Notes: generated by a model not told the origin, from the letters alone. 64,000 nucleotides of DNA from an uncultured Paracoccaceae bacterium (GCA_947500775.1 CANMTD010000002.1:744001-808000); one strand, 5' to 3'. Positions 18,231 to 28,460 are shown, numbered from the stretch's first letter. Program-made: numbers and translations.

Positions 18231-19311
18231 CGTCTTCGCGGGCGGCCTTGTGGAACGCGGCCCAGGCTGGGCTACTGCGGGCGCGGGCCTTGGCTATCTG
18301 GTCGTTATAGGCGCGCAGTTTGCGGCCATCTTCGGGGTCGTCCTTGAAGGCCACGCCGCGCAGCTGCCGCGCCACATGGGCGCCGGTGACAGGCCCGCCA
18401 TCGAGATAGCCCGCGGCCAGCATCGCCGCATGGGCGGTGTTCACAGCCTCGGCCGTCGACATCACCGACGAGGGCACCGGCACGGCCGCGCCTTCTTCGG
18501 TCCCACCGCGGCGCAGGTCGCGGAACACGGCGACCACCAGGTCGAGCACCTCTTCGGGCATCTCGCCGGCGACGGCCTGGTCGGCCATCCGCTCGACCAA
18601 CTGCGCCGCGATCAGCCGCTTCTCGAAACCCGCATCGGCAATCGGGTGGACCGTCTCGAAATTGAACCGCCGCTTAAGGGCGCTCGACATGTCGTGCACG
18701 CCGCGGTCGCGCAGGTTGGCGGTGGCGATCACATTGAAGCCCGGAGCGGCGCGGTATTCGGCCTGCGGGCCCAATTCGGGCACGGTGATGGTCTTTTCCG
18801 ACAGGAGCGAGATCATCGCGTCCTGCACCTCGGGGGCGCAGCGGGTCAGCTCCTCGATCCGGGCAATCCTGCCTTCGCGCATCGCGGTGAGGAGCGGCGA
18901 GGGCACCATCGCCCGCTCGCTCGGACCCTCGGCCAGCAAGAGGGCATAGTTCCAACCATAGCGCAGGTGATCCTCGACCACCCCGGCCGAGCCCTGCACC
19001 ACCAAGGTCGAGCTGCCGCCGATCGCCGCGGCCAGTAGTTCCGACAACATCGATTTCGCCGTGCCCGGTTCGCCCACCAGCATCAACCCCTGCTGCCCCA
19101 TCAGCGAAACGATGGCACGATCGACCAGCGCATCGTCGCCGAAGAATTTCTGGCTCACGCCCAGCGCGGCATCGCCCAGGATGAAGCGCCGCACCGCACG
19201 CGGCGACAAGTGCCAGCCGCCGGGCTTCGGTGCGTCGTCGGCGGCGGCAAGGGCCGCCAGTTCGCCTACGAATTTCGCCTCGGCCGGGGCGCGTTGAACC
19301 TCGCCTACCAT
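18217..19311 (-). CDS. yehL: MoxR-type AAA+ ATPase, YehL-like
   Basis: A 364-residue AAA+ ATPase of the MoxR group, proposed to act as a chaperone or remodelling motor with the vWA partner. Walker A is GEPGTAKS (residues 80-87), sensor 1 is NVIATANLRDRG, and the arginine region is SSALKRRFNFE. At the Walker B site the sequence reads RIARIEELTRCAPEVQDA, with Glu-Glu where most MoxR proteins have Asp-Glu. The ATG at 19311 has a GGAGAAGG ribosome site at good distance; a TTG six codons upstream is less likely. It overlaps the DUF4132 stop by 7 bases. Confidence 0.92.
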   Translation of the reverse strand: MVGEVQRAPAEAKFVGELAALAAADDAPKPGGWHLSPRAVRRFILGDAALGVSQKFFGDDALVDRAIVSLMGQQGLMLVGEPGTAKSMLSELLAAAIGGSSTLVVQGSAGVVEDHLRYGWNYALLLAEGPSERAMVPSPLLTAMREGRIARIEELTRCAPEVQDAMISLLSEKTITVPELGPQAEYRAAPGFNVIATANLRDRGVHDMSSALKRRFNFETVHPIADAGFEKRLIAAQLVERMADQAVAGEMPEEVLDLVVAVFRDLRRGGTEEGAAVPVPSSVMSTAEAVNTAHAAMLAAGYLDGGPVTGAHVARQLRGVAFKDDPEDGRKLRAYNDQIAKARARSSPAWAAFHKAAREDDAGR

Positions 19312-22300
19312 GGCGCCACCTTCTCCCAATCAGGGTCGAAGCTGGCCTTCCTGGCGATCCGATGCAGGTCGGCCCAGCATTCGGCCAGCATCACCGGCGG
19401 CACCTGGTCGAGCCGTAGCTTCTGCCCCGAACCATAGCCGCGTGAGTGCCCGGCCGAAAGCGGCTCGAAGAACAGCGTCTTGAGTGCCGCGGGGATGTTC
19501 TCCTGCTGCACGTGGTTGCCGGTGAACTCGATCACCGCAACGATGCCCTGGCTGGCGAAATGCCGGGTGTAACAATCGAACCCGCCGCCATCGAGGGCAT
19601 CGCCGCGTTCGTAACCCGCCCGCGCCGCCTCGCCACGCAGGGTGAACGCTTCGAACACCCATCCAAGGCGGTCGTCGATCTCGGTCTTGTCCTTCATCTC
19701 GTCCGGCAGCAGCGGCAGGTCTTCGCGGACCTGATCGAAGAGCGGCGTGACCTCGTAGTCCTTCATATGCGCGCGCCAAGCCGCCGCCGCTTCGGCGCCG
19801 AGCGTCGAGGCGTGGGCCAGCCGCACCGCGGCAAAGCTGTCAGGGTCAATTTCGGCATCGGCGCTGTCGATGAATTCGCTCTCCGGCGTCGGGCGGAAGG
19901 TGCCGTGCGGCTGGCCCTCGCCATCGAGCCCCTGCCAGATCAACCGCTCGATCAGCTTGCGCATCAGGGGATGGTCGTGGAAATCAGCGCGCCAGTCGGC
20001 TGCGGTCCAGCTCCGGCCCACGCACATCGCCTCAAACAGCCGGTTGGTCTGGAAGCCAATGGCCTGCTTGATCTCCTTCTTCGCTGCCGAAAGCGCCTTT
20101 TTAGACGTCTTGGTTTCCTCGTCGTCGCCCGCCGGCAGGGCCTTTACCGCCTTTCCGTCCGGATTGAAAAGCGTCAGACCCAGCTTTTCGTCGAGCCGCG
20201 CCACATAGAGCCGCGCCCCGCCGGCGCAGGGCAGTTCGAGCAGCCCGTCATCGTCGAGCCCACCGGTGGGCACCGTGCGGTCGGCCAGTTGATCCATCGT
20301 CCAGTCGTTGCGCTCGGCCGCGGCGCGCACCATCTCGGTCGCCTTGGCCTGTACGCCCTTCTGGCGCAGCCGCGTCGCTGCGGCGATCACCACCTGCAGC
20401 GACATCGCATCGCCCTTCGCGGCCATCAGCTCCAGAAGCGAGGTCGCCTGGCTGGTGCGCCGCCCGTGCTGGCGCAGGTAGCCGCGCACCTTGGCCACCG
20501 CATGCGCCGGAGTCACGTGGCTGGCCAGCGCAAGCAGCCCCTTCGAGGCGGCGGCGGAATTCACTAGTGTTGCGCGCGCCCCGCGGCGCAGGATTTCCAG
20601 CTTCTCGGCCTCGGTGCTGTCTTCCGTGCCGGGGAAATAGCATTCCCAGTCTTGCAGTATTCTAGGCAGTATCTGCCGCGCCTGGGTATCCGCCTCGGCT
20701 TCGGACATCCGGGCAATGTCGTGGCCGATCCAGGCATCGAATAGCCAGGTCGAAAGGGTTGTGGCATCCTCGGGTGCGAGCTGCCCGAGATAGAGATCGA
20801 AGAGCGCCGTTTCGCCCGGCGCCTTGAGCTTGACCGCCAGCGCGATCCACCACCGGATCACCTGCGCCGGCACCGGGGTTCCATCGCGATAATGCACTTG
20901 CGGCAGCATGTCGGAACCGAGCCAGTCGACATCCTTGAAACTGGCCTTCGGCAGCCCCGCCTCGGCCTCTTTCAGCAAAGCGCCCGGGCCGACATGGGCC
21001 GAGATGTCCTGCCCCAGCGCTTCGAGTGCGGTGAGGATCGCGGCCTTGGCCACCGCGCTCTTTTCCTTTTTCAGCCGTGCCTTCAGCGGCGCCACGGCGG
21101 CGGCCACACCGCGTTCGCCCAGCCATTTGGCGGCACCGGCGCGGATGTCCTGGCGCGAATCCGCGATCAGCGTGATCAGCAGGTCCTCGAAGCCGGCATT
21201 GCGGTTCAAGAGCGCCCGCGCGCGTTTCTGCAGCGCCTTGGGCCCGTTAAGCGCCAGCTCGACCAGCGGCCCGCCAAAGCGCTGCGGCAACGCCGGCAAG
21301 GTTTCCAGCATGGCCAGCGCTTCCGCCTTATTCTCGGGGATATCGCCATCCGTCCCGATCCCCAGGGCTCGGTCGACCACCCACAGCTGTTCCGCCACCA
21401 GGGGCCAGACCACCGCCTCGGGCATCTCGATACGGTTGCGCTGAGAATAGTAATCTTTGCTGTATTTCAGAAAGACCTGATACAGCGCATCGCCCGGGCG
21501 CATGGCACGGAATTGCACCGGCCCGACGGTGCGCTTCTCCTCAAGCCGGACCAGCTCGCCCTCGAGATAGCGCAAATCGGCCTCCTCTGTTGCCAGATAG
21601 GTCTGGACCGCCTTCCGAAACAACAGCGTGCGCTCATATATGCCACGCCCGGTCAGCATCTCGGCTCCCCCCCCCTTCAACGCCATGTCCAAAACCCGCC
21701 TCTGCGGAAAACCGGCCATGATCTCGCCCAGACGGTCCAACGACCAAGGACAGAGCAGCCGGCGGCTCACGTCCTTGGGCATACCCTGTTCGTGAAAATC
21801 GCCCGTTTGCAATAACTTCAGGGCATAACGCTGATATTCGGCCGGATCGATCGTTTCGGCAGAACGGGCGTAAGGGGGCGGGCTCTCGGCCTTCAGAGCG
21901 GCCTGATAACGGTCTTCCAAGCTCTGCCCCATCGCCAGAAGCTTGGCTTTCACCGCTTCGTCCAGCTCTGGCACCGGGCCGTCTTCGGGCACCCGTATCG
22001 GCGGGATTTCGACAAAGCTCCCGTCCAGCGCGCGATACCCCGGCACGCCCTCGGGCGACTCCTCGGCGGCGGTCTCGGACGCGGATACCGTGGCGCCCAG
22101 ATAGGCCTCGATCATGGCGCGGATACGGGCGGTCTTCTCGCCCTCCAGGTGACGGGCCAGGATGGCGCGGGCGCTGTCGCTGTCCAACCCGATCAGCACC
22201 TCGGCCATCGACCCGCGCAGCGCGACCTTGCCCTTCTCCAGAAGCTCGGCCGCCACCGCCTCGCGTTTCAGCGGGTGCAACTTGGAAAAGGCCTTCAACG

Positions 22301-23069
22301 CCGCCTCACGGATCGCTTTCGATCCATCGCCCAGCGCTTCTATCACCATAGCGTCGAAGGGCGGCTCGGCGGCCAAGGCTGCGTCCGCGATGAACTCGAA
22401 CAGCAACTCGCGTCCCTGAAGCGGCAGCCGCCCGTTCTGCGCCAGGAAAGCCTGCGAATTGGTCCGCACCAGCGCGGTCAGGTCCATGTGCCGACCAAAC
22501 CCGCGCCCCCTGCCAGAATAGTAGTTCTTGTCGTTATAAAAAACGACATCGAACACATCCTCAACCGTACCGCCCAGCCGGGCCAACATCTCCTTCAGCC
22601 GCGCGTCGGGCCATTTCGGCGCCGACTGGCGAATGTTTGGATTGTCCGTGGGAAGACCCAACTCATAGCTCTGACGCAACTCCGCCAGAAAGATCAACAC
22701 GTCCCACGGCACGGCATCCGTGGCGGGCATATCGCGGAACGGGCGGCCGCGGTACTGGACGCTGGCAGCCAGCACCCGCATGTAACGCTCGATAAGGTCA
22801 AGGTCGGTCTCGGGGTCCAGAAAGAATTCGCGCCGCGCGGCCACGCCGGGACGGTCTCGGACATAGGCACGCGTGCCCGCCTTCAGGTCTGCACCCTTCT
22901 GCGCCAGGGTCGTCAGCACCGTCGCATCGCCCTCACCGGCGATATAGTCCATCACCTTGCGGGCCAGGCCGGGCGTTGCCTTGTCCAGCACCCGCAAATC
23001 TTCTGGAATGGATGGGCCAGTTTGCCGCGCCCCCGGCACCACGCTCATGACTCTGCGCAAAATGGACAT
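19305..23069 (-). CDS. yehI: DUF4132 domain giant protein, YehI/MolR-like
   Basis: A 1254-residue protein, close to the size of Escherichia coli YehI. No signal peptide or membrane helix is seen. HEAT-like helical repeats occur near residues 240-300 (ALGDGSKAIREAALKAFSKL) and 640-700 (SRQDIRAGAAKWLGERG). The DUF4132 domain lies at about residues 1000-1140: RSWTAADWRADFHDHPLMRKL, ERLIWQG, FRPTPESEFID, RLAHASTL and DYEVTPLFDQVRED. It is the first gene of the operon, with an AGGAAAGG ribosome site before the ATG. In this kind of cluster the large repeat protein may be the scaffold or target-recognition part, served by the MoxR/vWA motor; this is inference. Confidence 0.9.
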   Translation of the reverse strand: MSILRRVMSVVPGARQTGPSIPEDLRVLDKATPGLARKVMDYIAGEGDATVLTTLAQKGADLKAGTRAYVRDRPGVAARREFFLDPETDLDLIERYMRVLAASVQYRGRPFRDMPATDAVPWDVLIFLAELRQSYELGLPTDNPNIRQSAPKWPDARLKEMLARLGGTVEDVFDVVFYNDKNYYSGRGRGFGRHMDLTALVRTNSQAFLAQNGRLPLQGRELLFEFIADAALAAEPPFDAMVIEALGDGSKAIREAALKAFSKLHPLKREAVAAELLEKGKVALRGSMAEVLIGLDSDSARAILARHLEGEKTARIRAMIEAYLGATVSASETAAEESPEGVPGYRALDGSFVEIPPIRVPEDGPVPELDEAVKAKLLAMGQSLEDRYQAALKAESPPPYARSAETIDPAEYQRYALKLLQTGDFHEQGMPKDVSRRLLCPWSLDRLGEIMAGFPQRRVLDMALKGGGAEMLTGRGIYERTLLFRKAVQTYLATEEADLRYLEGELVRLEEKRTVGPVQFRAMRPGDALYQVFLKYSKDYYSQRNRIEMPEAVVWPLVAEQLWVVDRALGIGTDGDIPENKAEALAMLETLPALPQRFGGPLVELALNGPKALQKRARALLNRNAGFEDLLITLIADSRQDIRAGAAKWLGERGVAAAVAPLKARLKKEKSAVAKAAILTALEALGQDISAHVGPGALLKEAEAGLPKASFKDVDWLGSDMLPQVHYRDGTPVPAQVIRWWIALAVKLKAPGETALFDLYLGQLAPEDATTLSTWLFDAWIGHDIARMSEAEADTQARQILPRILQDWECYFPGTEDSTEAEKLEILRRGARATLVNSAAASKGLLALASHVTPAHAVAKVRGYLRQHGRRTSQATSLLELMAAKGDAMSLQVVIAAATRLRQKGVQAKATEMVRAAAERNDWTMDQLADRTVPTGGLDDDGLLELPCAGGARLYVARLDEKLGLTLFNPDGKAVKALPAGDDEETKTSKKALSAAKKEIKQAIGFQTNRLFEAMCVGRSWTAADWRADFHDHPLMRKLIERLIWQGLDGEGQPHGTFRPTPESEFIDSADAEIDPDSFAAVRLAHASTLGAEAAAAWRAHMKDYEVTPLFDQVREDLPLLPDEMKDKTEIDDRLGWVFEAFTLRGEAARAGYERGDALDGGGFDCYTRHFASQGIVAVIEFTGNHVQQENIPAALKTLFFEPLSAGHSRGYGSGQKLRLDQVPPVMLAECWADLHRIARKASFDPDWEKVAPW

Positions 23070-23436
23070 CGGGCGAACCTTTCCTACAACACCACTGAGA
23101 ACTTACTGACCCTAGAAAATCGCAAAATCTGTGGCAGGAAAAGGAAAATCGTTTGTATCACCGAAGGTTTGAGCCAATTGGTCGATACGTCGTGCAGATG
23201 TACTGACCGGTCTTGTCCAGATGTGTCGCTCCCGTCCTCCCGTGTTGGCGTTTGGTTTCTTCCCGGAGGTCAAGCACACGGCCCGAATGCCGGTTCAGCA
23301 TCGTGAACGCCCGACATCGTCACGATGTCAATGTCTGGGTTGGGCTCAGTCCGGACGTCCAACATCATTGCTGCGCGAACAGCGTCAGACCAACTTTGCC
23401 ATCTCTGAAACACCACAGCCAACCAGTTTCGGCCCC
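23070..23436. other. Gene-free stretch upstream of the yeh-like operon
   Basis: 367 bases between the DUF4132 start and the TauE stop, both genes on the minus strand. It must contain the operon promoter; the first 90 bases upstream of the start are AT-rich (e.g. GATTTTGCGATTTTCTAG on the minus strand), but no clear -35/-10 pair was settled on. No protein-like frame, tRNA or mobile element remnant was seen. Confidence 0.5.
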
Positions 23437-24261
23437 CTACCACCCCGCCACTTTGCGCAGCATGTTCAGCGCAACGATGATGATGAAGATCGCGAAGAAC
23501 CGTTTCAGCGGTTTGGGATCGGTCGAATGGGCCAGCCGCGCGCCCAGCGGGGCGGTGATCAGCGTCATGGCGATCACCAACAGGAACGACGGCACATTCA
23601 CCGCGCCGATGGTCCAGGGCGGGCGCACCTCGGCCGGGATCTGCACGAACATGAAGGCGATGGCCGAGGGCACCGCGATCAGCACGCCAAAGCCCGCCGC
23701 CGTGGCCACAGCCCGGTGGATCGGCTGACCATAAAGCGTCATCGTCGGCACCGCGAAAGACCCGCCGCCAATCCCCATCAGGACCGAGAAAAACCCGATC
23801 AGGCTGGACAATACCACCCGCAGCGGCCCGCCCGGCATCTGGTCGGCCAGTTTCCAGTCGCTGCGGCCAAAGGCCAGATACAGGCCGATACAGATGCCCA
23901 GAAAACCGAAAATCCCCTGCAACACCACCGACCGCAGGTTCGTCGCGACCAGCACCCCGATCACCGCGCCGATCACGATCCCCGGCGCCCAGCGGCGCAG
24001 CACCTCCCAGTCCACCGCGCCCTTCTTGTGATGGCTCAGCACCGACCGGACCGATGTCACGATGATCGTGGCCAGCGAAGTCGCCAGACAGATCTGCATC
24101 AGCTGCGGGCTGTCGAAGCCCAGCGCCGCGAAGGTATAGAAAAACGCAGGCACCAGCACGATGCCGCCGCCGACCCCCAGCAGCCCGGCGATGACCCCGG
24201 CAAAGGCTCCGATGACCACCAGCATGGCAATAAAGGGAAGAAGGATCATCATGTCGGGCAT
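23437..24261 (-). CDS. TauE/SafE family membrane transporter
   Basis: A 274-residue integral membrane protein with about eight hydrophobic segments and the two family repeats: GVIAGLLGVGGGIVLVPAFFY near the N-terminus and FFSVLMGIGGGSFAVPTMTLYG in the second half. Members export sulfite, sulfoacetate or related organosulfur anions, or take up such compounds; the substrate here cannot be told. The start at 24261 gives a first helix right after MPDMM. It is followed in the same direction by the yeh-like operon and preceded by dusA, with no operon-like overlap on either side. Confidence 0.9.
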   Translation of the reverse strand: MPDMMILLPFIAMLVVIGAFAGVIAGLLGVGGGIVLVPAFFYTFAALGFDSPQLMQICLATSLATIIVTSVRSVLSHHKKGAVDWEVLRRWAPGIVIGAVIGVLVATNLRSVVLQGIFGFLGICIGLYLAFGRSDWKLADQMPGGPLRVVLSSLIGFFSVLMGIGGGSFAVPTMTLYGQPIHRAVATAAGFGVLIAVPSAIAFMFVQIPAEVRPPWTIGAVNVPSFLLVIAMTLITAPLGARLAHSTDPKPLKRFFAIFIIIVALNMLRKVAGW

Positions 24262-24381
24262 CTGGCAGGCTCCTGCGGTTCAAATTCGCGGCAGTTAACC
24301 GCCGGGCGTAAGTGGGCACAATCCCAAAATGGCCAAGTCCGACGTTCTGACTAGAAGTTTACCTGTTGCCGGGTTGCGGGC

Positions 24382-25392
24382 TCAGGCCTGTTTCAGAACA
24401 GGCGTGGATGGGCTGATGGCGGCCAGCGCCTGATCCAGCACCTCCAGCCCCGCACCCGCACCATGCGCACCTTCGGACAGGGTGCGCCGCCAGCCGCGCG
24501 CGCCGGGGCGCCCGGCAAACAGCCCCAGCATATGGCGCGTGACATTGTGCAGCCGCCCGCCCTCGGCCAGATGCGCCGCGATATAGGGGCGCATCGCGGC
24601 AACCACCTCTTCGGCGGTGCGCGCGCCGGGGCGGTCAAAGATCACCTGATCGGCCTCCAACAACAGATCGCAAGGCGTGTGATAGGCCGCCCGGCCGATC
24701 ATCACCCCATCCAGCCCCGCGTCCAAAGCGGCACGCGCCTGTTGCAGCGTCGCGATACCGCCGTTCAACGAGATATGCAGATGCGGGAAATCGCGCTTCA
24801 TCTGATGGACCAGATCATAGTCCAAGGGGGGGATATCGCGGTTTTCCTTGGGGCTGAGCCCCTTCAGCCAGGCCTTGCGCGCATGGATCGTGAACCGGGT
24901 CACCCCCGCCGCGCTGACCGTTTCCAGAAAACCGGGCAGAACGGTGGCCGGGTCCTGATCATCGACGCCGATCCGGCATTTGACCGTCACCTCGACATTC
25001 GCGGCAGCCCCCATCGCGGCCACGCAATCGGCCACCAGCGCAGGCTGTTCCATCAACACCGCACCGAAACTGCCCGATTGCACCCGGTCCGATGGGCAAC
25101 CGACGTTCAGGTTCACCTCGTCATAGCCCGCGTCGCAACACATCGCCGTGGCCTTGGCCAGCTCAGCGGGGTCCGACCCGCCCAGTTGCACCGCCACCGG
25201 ATGTTCGGCCGGATCGAACCGCAACAAATGCCGCGCATCGCCGCGCACCAGCGCCGGGGCCGTGACCATTTCGGTATACAGCAACGCTTGGGACGTCATC
25301 AGCCGGTGCAGATACCGGCAATGACGATCGGTCCAGTCCATCATCGGCGCGATAGATAGGCGCGCCGCCGCTTTGGCGTCTTCGTCACGCAT
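24382..25392 (-). CDS. dusA: tRNA-dihydrouridine(20/20a) synthase DusA
   Basis: A 336-residue FMN enzyme that reduces U20/U20a in tRNA D-loops. The N-terminal LSIAPMMDWTDRHCRYLHR, the catalytic Cys in NLNVGCPSDRVQSGSFGAVLM, HARKAWLKGLSPKENR and SLNGGIATLQQ are all family marks. Of two nearby ATGs, 25392 has a GGGG ribosome site at a better distance (8 bases) than 25398. The sequence encoding APMMDWT is a known insertion site for dusA-specific integrative elements, and a copy of it recurs at 61044-61063. The first 15 or so codons and the promoter are therefore probably island-supplied, restoring a whole gene. Confidence 0.95.
   Translation of the reverse strand: MRDEDAKAAARLSIAPMMDWTDRHCRYLHRLMTSQALLYTEMVTAPALVRGDARHLLRFDPAEHPVAVQLGGSDPAELAKATAMCCDAGYDEVNLNVGCPSDRVQSGSFGAVLMEQPALVADCVAAMGAAANVEVTVKCRIGVDDQDPATVLPGFLETVSAAGVTRFTIHARKAWLKGLSPKENRDIPPLDYDLVHQMKRDFPHLHISLNGGIATLQQARAALDAGLDGVMIGRAAYHTPCDLLLEADQVIFDRPGARTAEEVVAAMRPYIAAHLAEGGRLHNVTRHMLGLFAGRPGARGWRRTLSEGAHGAGAGLEVLDQALAAISPSTPVLKQA
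25331..25350. repeat. dusA attachment core, left copy
   Basis: GTCCAGTCCATCATCGGCGC, inside dusA (antisense of the codons for APMMDWT). It is 19/20 identical to 61044-61063 in the same orientation. Together they bound the island as attL and attR. Confidence 0.8.
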
Positions 25393-25435
25393 TCTCATTT
25401 CCCCTATGGTCCGCAAACCGGTTTTGGCGACCATC

Positions 25436-25456
25436 TTGCACACTTACTGCACACAA
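25436..25456. repeat. Candidate integrase arm-type site, left
   Basis: TTGCACACTTA-C-TGCACACAA, 20/21 identical and in the same orientation as 60989-61009. It carries two TGCACAC units about 11 bases apart, and a third GGCACA follows at 25461-25466. It lies 86 bases inside the left core and upstream of dusA, so it could also affect dusA transcription. Confidence 0.55.
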
Positions 25457-25612
25457 TTTGGCACAGTCCAGCCCCCCGCGGGAAAAGACGGGCCAACGGG
25501 CGATTGGGGATAACAATCAAAGTCGTCCGATCTATCGTGGAAAACCGTCGAAGTTGAAAATTAGGGAAAGCTCCAATCAGTCGATAAATTCTATGTGCTC
25601 TTTCCCATGCAT

Positions 25613-26977
25613 CTAAGCCTGCCCCATCTCTTCCGCACGGGCGCGGCGCCACAGCGCTGCCGCCGCCGTTTCCGCAGCCTCCAACACAGCCATCTTGTCG
25701 ACCCGAAGAGGCTCTCCGCCTGCAACAACCACCTCACCTTCGACAATCACCATATCGACGTCGCGGCCTTGCGCTGTATGCACGAGCGTTCCGAGCACAT
25801 TGGTCAGGGGGCGCAGATGTGGTCGCCGGAAGTCGAACAACACCAGATCTGCACGTTTGCCGACGGTCAGAGAGCCAATCTCGGCCTCCAGTCCCAACGC
25901 GCGGGCACCACCCATCGTTGCCGCTTGAAACACCTTCTCAGGCAGCCATGCATCGGTGATCTTGCCCTCTTGCAAGCGCCCGGTGGCCAAAGACCACCGC
26001 ATTAGCTCCACCATGTCAGCATGCATGTTGTCGGTGGACAGCGTGAGGTTCATGCCAGCGCGGCATAGCGCGTCTGTCGGAGCCATATGGCCATGGGTCT
26101 GATTGCCCTTGGCGATATGGGCCAGATGTGCGCCCGCCCGGCCAAGGCGCGCGATATCCGTGTCAGAGACATGAATGCAATGGGCTCCGATCAGGCGGTC
26201 ATCCAGCAGGCCGACCTCTTCCAGCAACTCTGGCGGGCTCATCCCGTCTCTTTCACGGATGAAATCCACCTCAACCCGGCTTTGCGAGACATGCGTGTTG
26301 ATCCGCAAACCGGTATCATCGCGCATCTGGCGCACCTGGCACAGCAAGTCAGGCGAACAGGTGTCCGGGGCATGGGGCGCAAGGACCACGCCGGTGCGCA
26401 GGCCGACCGGGTCGTGGAATTGCGAGATCAACTCCGCAGCATCGGCCAGCGTTTGCGCGCCGATCTTGGAGTCATAGCTCCATTCCCCAAGATGCACGCG
26501 CGTGAAGTCCACATCATGGATGCGCCCGCAGCCCCAAGCCCGGATTCCCGTTTCGGCCATGGCGGGCAGCGCAACGTCCTGATGGCAATAACTGTCGTTG
26601 ATGGTCGTTGTCCCGAAGCAGAGCGCCTCCAGCCCGCCAAGCTGCGCCATGGCATAGGCTTCTTCCGGCGTTGGATCATGCCCGTGGGGCACACCGATTG
26701 TATAAGCGGGCGCAAAGCCCATGTCTTCGGCCACGCCCCGCACCATGCTGAGGATCGCGTGCGTATGGACATTGACAAAACCGGGGGTGACGACATGTCC
26801 CCGCGCGTCGATGACCTTGGTACTGGGGTGGGTCTGGTCCGGTGGTTTATCCGAAATAGCGGTGATCCGGCCGCCTAGGATCGAGACCCAGCCTGCCTGC
26901 AAGTAAGGCTGATCCGGGTCAGCGGTCAACAGCGTGCCGCCTGCCACGATCATATCAGGGACAACGCTTTCAGTCAT
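25613..26977 (-). CDS. Amidohydrolase (cytosine/guanine deaminase-like)
   Basis: A 454-residue metal-dependent hydrolase of the ATZ/TRZ/8-oxoguanine deaminase type. Visible metal and catalytic sites are HTH in [10 protein letters not shown], His in INTHVSQS, His in IGAHCIHVS and Asp in LSTDNMHAD. It hydrolyses an amino or chloro group from an N-heterocycle; the exact substrate is open. The C-terminal [14 protein letters not shown] is the family end. It is the last gene of the operon SBP-permease-ATPase-amidohydrolase and overlaps the ATPase gene by 8 bases, so the imported compound is probably its substrate. Confidence 0.92.
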   Translation of the reverse strand: MTESVVPDMIVAGGTLLTADPDQPYLQAGWVSILGGRITAISDKPPDQTHPSTKVIDARGHVVTPGFVNVHTHAILSMVRGVAEDMGFAPAYTIGVPHGHDPTPEEAYAMAQLGGLEALCFGTTTINDSYCHQDVALPAMAETGIRAWGCGRIHDVDFTRVHLGEWSYDSKIGAQTLADAAELISQFHDPVGLRTGVVLAPHAPDTCSPDLLCQVRQMRDDTGLRINTHVSQSRVEVDFIRERDGMSPPELLEEVGLLDDRLIGAHCIHVSDTDIARLGRAGAHLAHIAKGNQTHGHMAPTDALCRAGMNLTLSTDNMHADMVELMRWSLATGRLQEGKITDAWLPEKVFQAATMGGARALGLEAEIGSLTVGKRADLVLFDFRRPHLRPLTNVLGTLVHTAQGRDVDMVIVEGEVVVAGGEPLRVDKMAVLEAAETAAAALWRRARAEEMGQA

Positions 26978-27716
26978 GGGACAGGTGCCGCAAAAAGCGT
27001 TGCGCTCCGGCGGATTTGGGTGCGCCGAAAAGCTGGTCCGGCGGGCCCTGTTCGGCGATGACGCCGTCTTCCATATAGATCACCCTGTCAGCCACATCCC
27101 GCGCAAAGCTCATTTCATGTGTCACGACAACCATTGTCATGCCTGCCTCGGCCAGGTCTTTCATCACATCCAGCACCTCTTGAACCAATTCAGGGTCTAG
27201 CGCCGATGTCGGTTCATCAAACAGCATCACCCTGGGTTTCATCGCGAGCGCGCGTGCAATGGCGACGCGCTGTTGCTGCCCCCCCGACAACTGCGCCGGG
27301 CGCTTGTCGATGTGGTCTTGCAGATGGACACGCGACAGCTCTTCCTCAGCCAGCGCCCGCGCCTCTGCCCGTGACATTCCGCGCACCTTTTCTAGGCCAA
27401 TGGCCACATTGTCGCGGGCGGTCAGATGCGGGAACAGGTTGAACCGTTGAAACACAAAGCCAAACTGGCTTCTCTGGGCAGCAGAAAGCCGTTCGGATGA
27501 GGCCTCACCCACCGGACTTCCATCCAAACGCACGCTGCCGCCTGTGGGCTCTTCCAGCCGATTCAGGCAGCGCAAGAATGTCGTCTTGCCAGACCCGGAG
27601 GCCCCGATGATCACCACAGTCTCTGCCAGTGCCACATCCAAAGACACGCCCCGCAGCACCGGATTATCCCCAAAGCTTTTGCTCAGATCCTGAACCTGAA
27701 TAACCGCTGCTACCAT
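26970..27716 (-). CDS. Polar amino-acid-type ABC transporter ATPase
   Basis: A 248-residue ABC ATPase of the GlnQ/HisP group. Walker A is [10 protein letters not shown]-loop [12 protein letters not shown], signature [15 protein letters not shown], Walker [13 protein letters not shown], switch His VVTHEM. It energises import through the neighbouring permease. It overlaps the permease stop by 7 bases and the amidohydrolase start by 8, indicating one transcript. Confidence 0.96.
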   Translation of the reverse strand: MVAAVIQVQDLSKSFGDNPVLRGVSLDVALAETVVIIGASGSGKTTFLRCLNRLEEPTGGSVRLDGSPVGEASSERLSAAQRSQFGFVFQRFNLFPHLTARDNVAIGLEKVRGMSRAEARALAEEELSRVHLQDHIDKRPAQLSGGQQQRVAIARALAMKPRVMLFDEPTSALDPELVQEVLDVMKDLAEAGMTMVVVTHEMSFARDVADRVIYMEDGVIAEQGPPDQLFGAPKSAGAQRFLRHLSHD

Positions 27717-28363
27717 GTCGGCAACCTGCGTTCGAGTTGCACCGACAACCAGCTGAGCGCCTTGATCAGCACGTAGTAATAAACAGCCAGCAGCGTGTAG
27801 ATTTCGAACGGCACAAAGTGGACCGAGATAATCGCCTGCCCTGCCCGCGTCAGTTCATAGACCGAGATCACTGACAGCAAAGAAGAATTTTTCACAAGGC
27901 TGATCAGTTCATTGGTCAACGGCGGCACCATCTGCCGGTAGGCCTGCGGCAAAAGGATATAGACAAGGATTTGGCTGTGCCGCATGCCAATCGCCTTGGC
28001 GGCCTCGGTCTGACCCTTCTCGATGGATCCGACGCCCCCCCGCACGACTTCGGCCACAAAGGCTGACGCGTTCAGGGACAGAGCGAAGACCCCGGCCCAG
28101 AACTCATCAAACCGGATGCCGATCATCGGCAGTGCGAAAAACACCAGAAAGATCTGAATCAAAAGGGGCGTGCCGCGAATGAAATCGACATAGGCCATCA
28201 CAAGCCACCGCAGCGGTCGACTTCGGGACAGCGAGCCGAGCCCGAAGACCACCCCGAGCGCCAGACCCAGAACCGCCGAGAGGGCCGAAACCTGCAAGGT
28301 CACGACCAGCCCTTCCGCAAGTAGCGGGATGCTCTCGCCTATGATGCCCCAATCAATGGTCAT
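27710..28363 (-). CDS. Polar amino-acid-type ABC transporter permease
   Basis: A 217-residue inner-membrane permease of the HisM/GlnP family with about five membrane helices and the ATPase-contact EAA loop in [23 protein letters not shown]. Only one permease gene is present, so it probably forms a homodimer. It lies 97 bases downstream of the binding-protein gene; that gap holds a small hairpin (CCGCC-atcac-GGCGG, 28391-28405). Confidence 0.95.
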   Translation of the reverse strand: MTIDWGIIGESIPLLAEGLVVTLQVSALSAVLGLALGVVFGLGSLSRSRPLRWLVMAYVDFIRGTPLLIQIFLVFFALPMIGIRFDEFWAGVFALSLNASAFVAEVVRGGVGSIEKGQTEAAKAIGMRHSQILVYILLPQAYRQMVPPLTNELISLVKNSSLLSVISVYELTRAGQAIISVHFVPFEIYTLLAVYYYVLIKALSWLSVQLERRLPTW

Positions 28364-28460
28364 GTGCGTATTCCGTATAGAACGCGTCCACCGCCATCAC
28401 GGCGGGCGCGCCAAAGGAGACCAACAAAACGGGTGCAGTCCAGAAGGACCCCCGATCACA

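Noticed and set aside
13661-18347. Long plus-strand frames opposite the SWIM, vWA and DUF5682 genes
   Set aside because: Composition typical of antisense GC-rich frames, no ribosome sites, no domains.
23088-23150. Sigma-54-like promoter before the yeh-like operon (TGCCAC-N5-TTGCG, minus strand)
   Set aside because: The invariant GG of the -24 element is missing.
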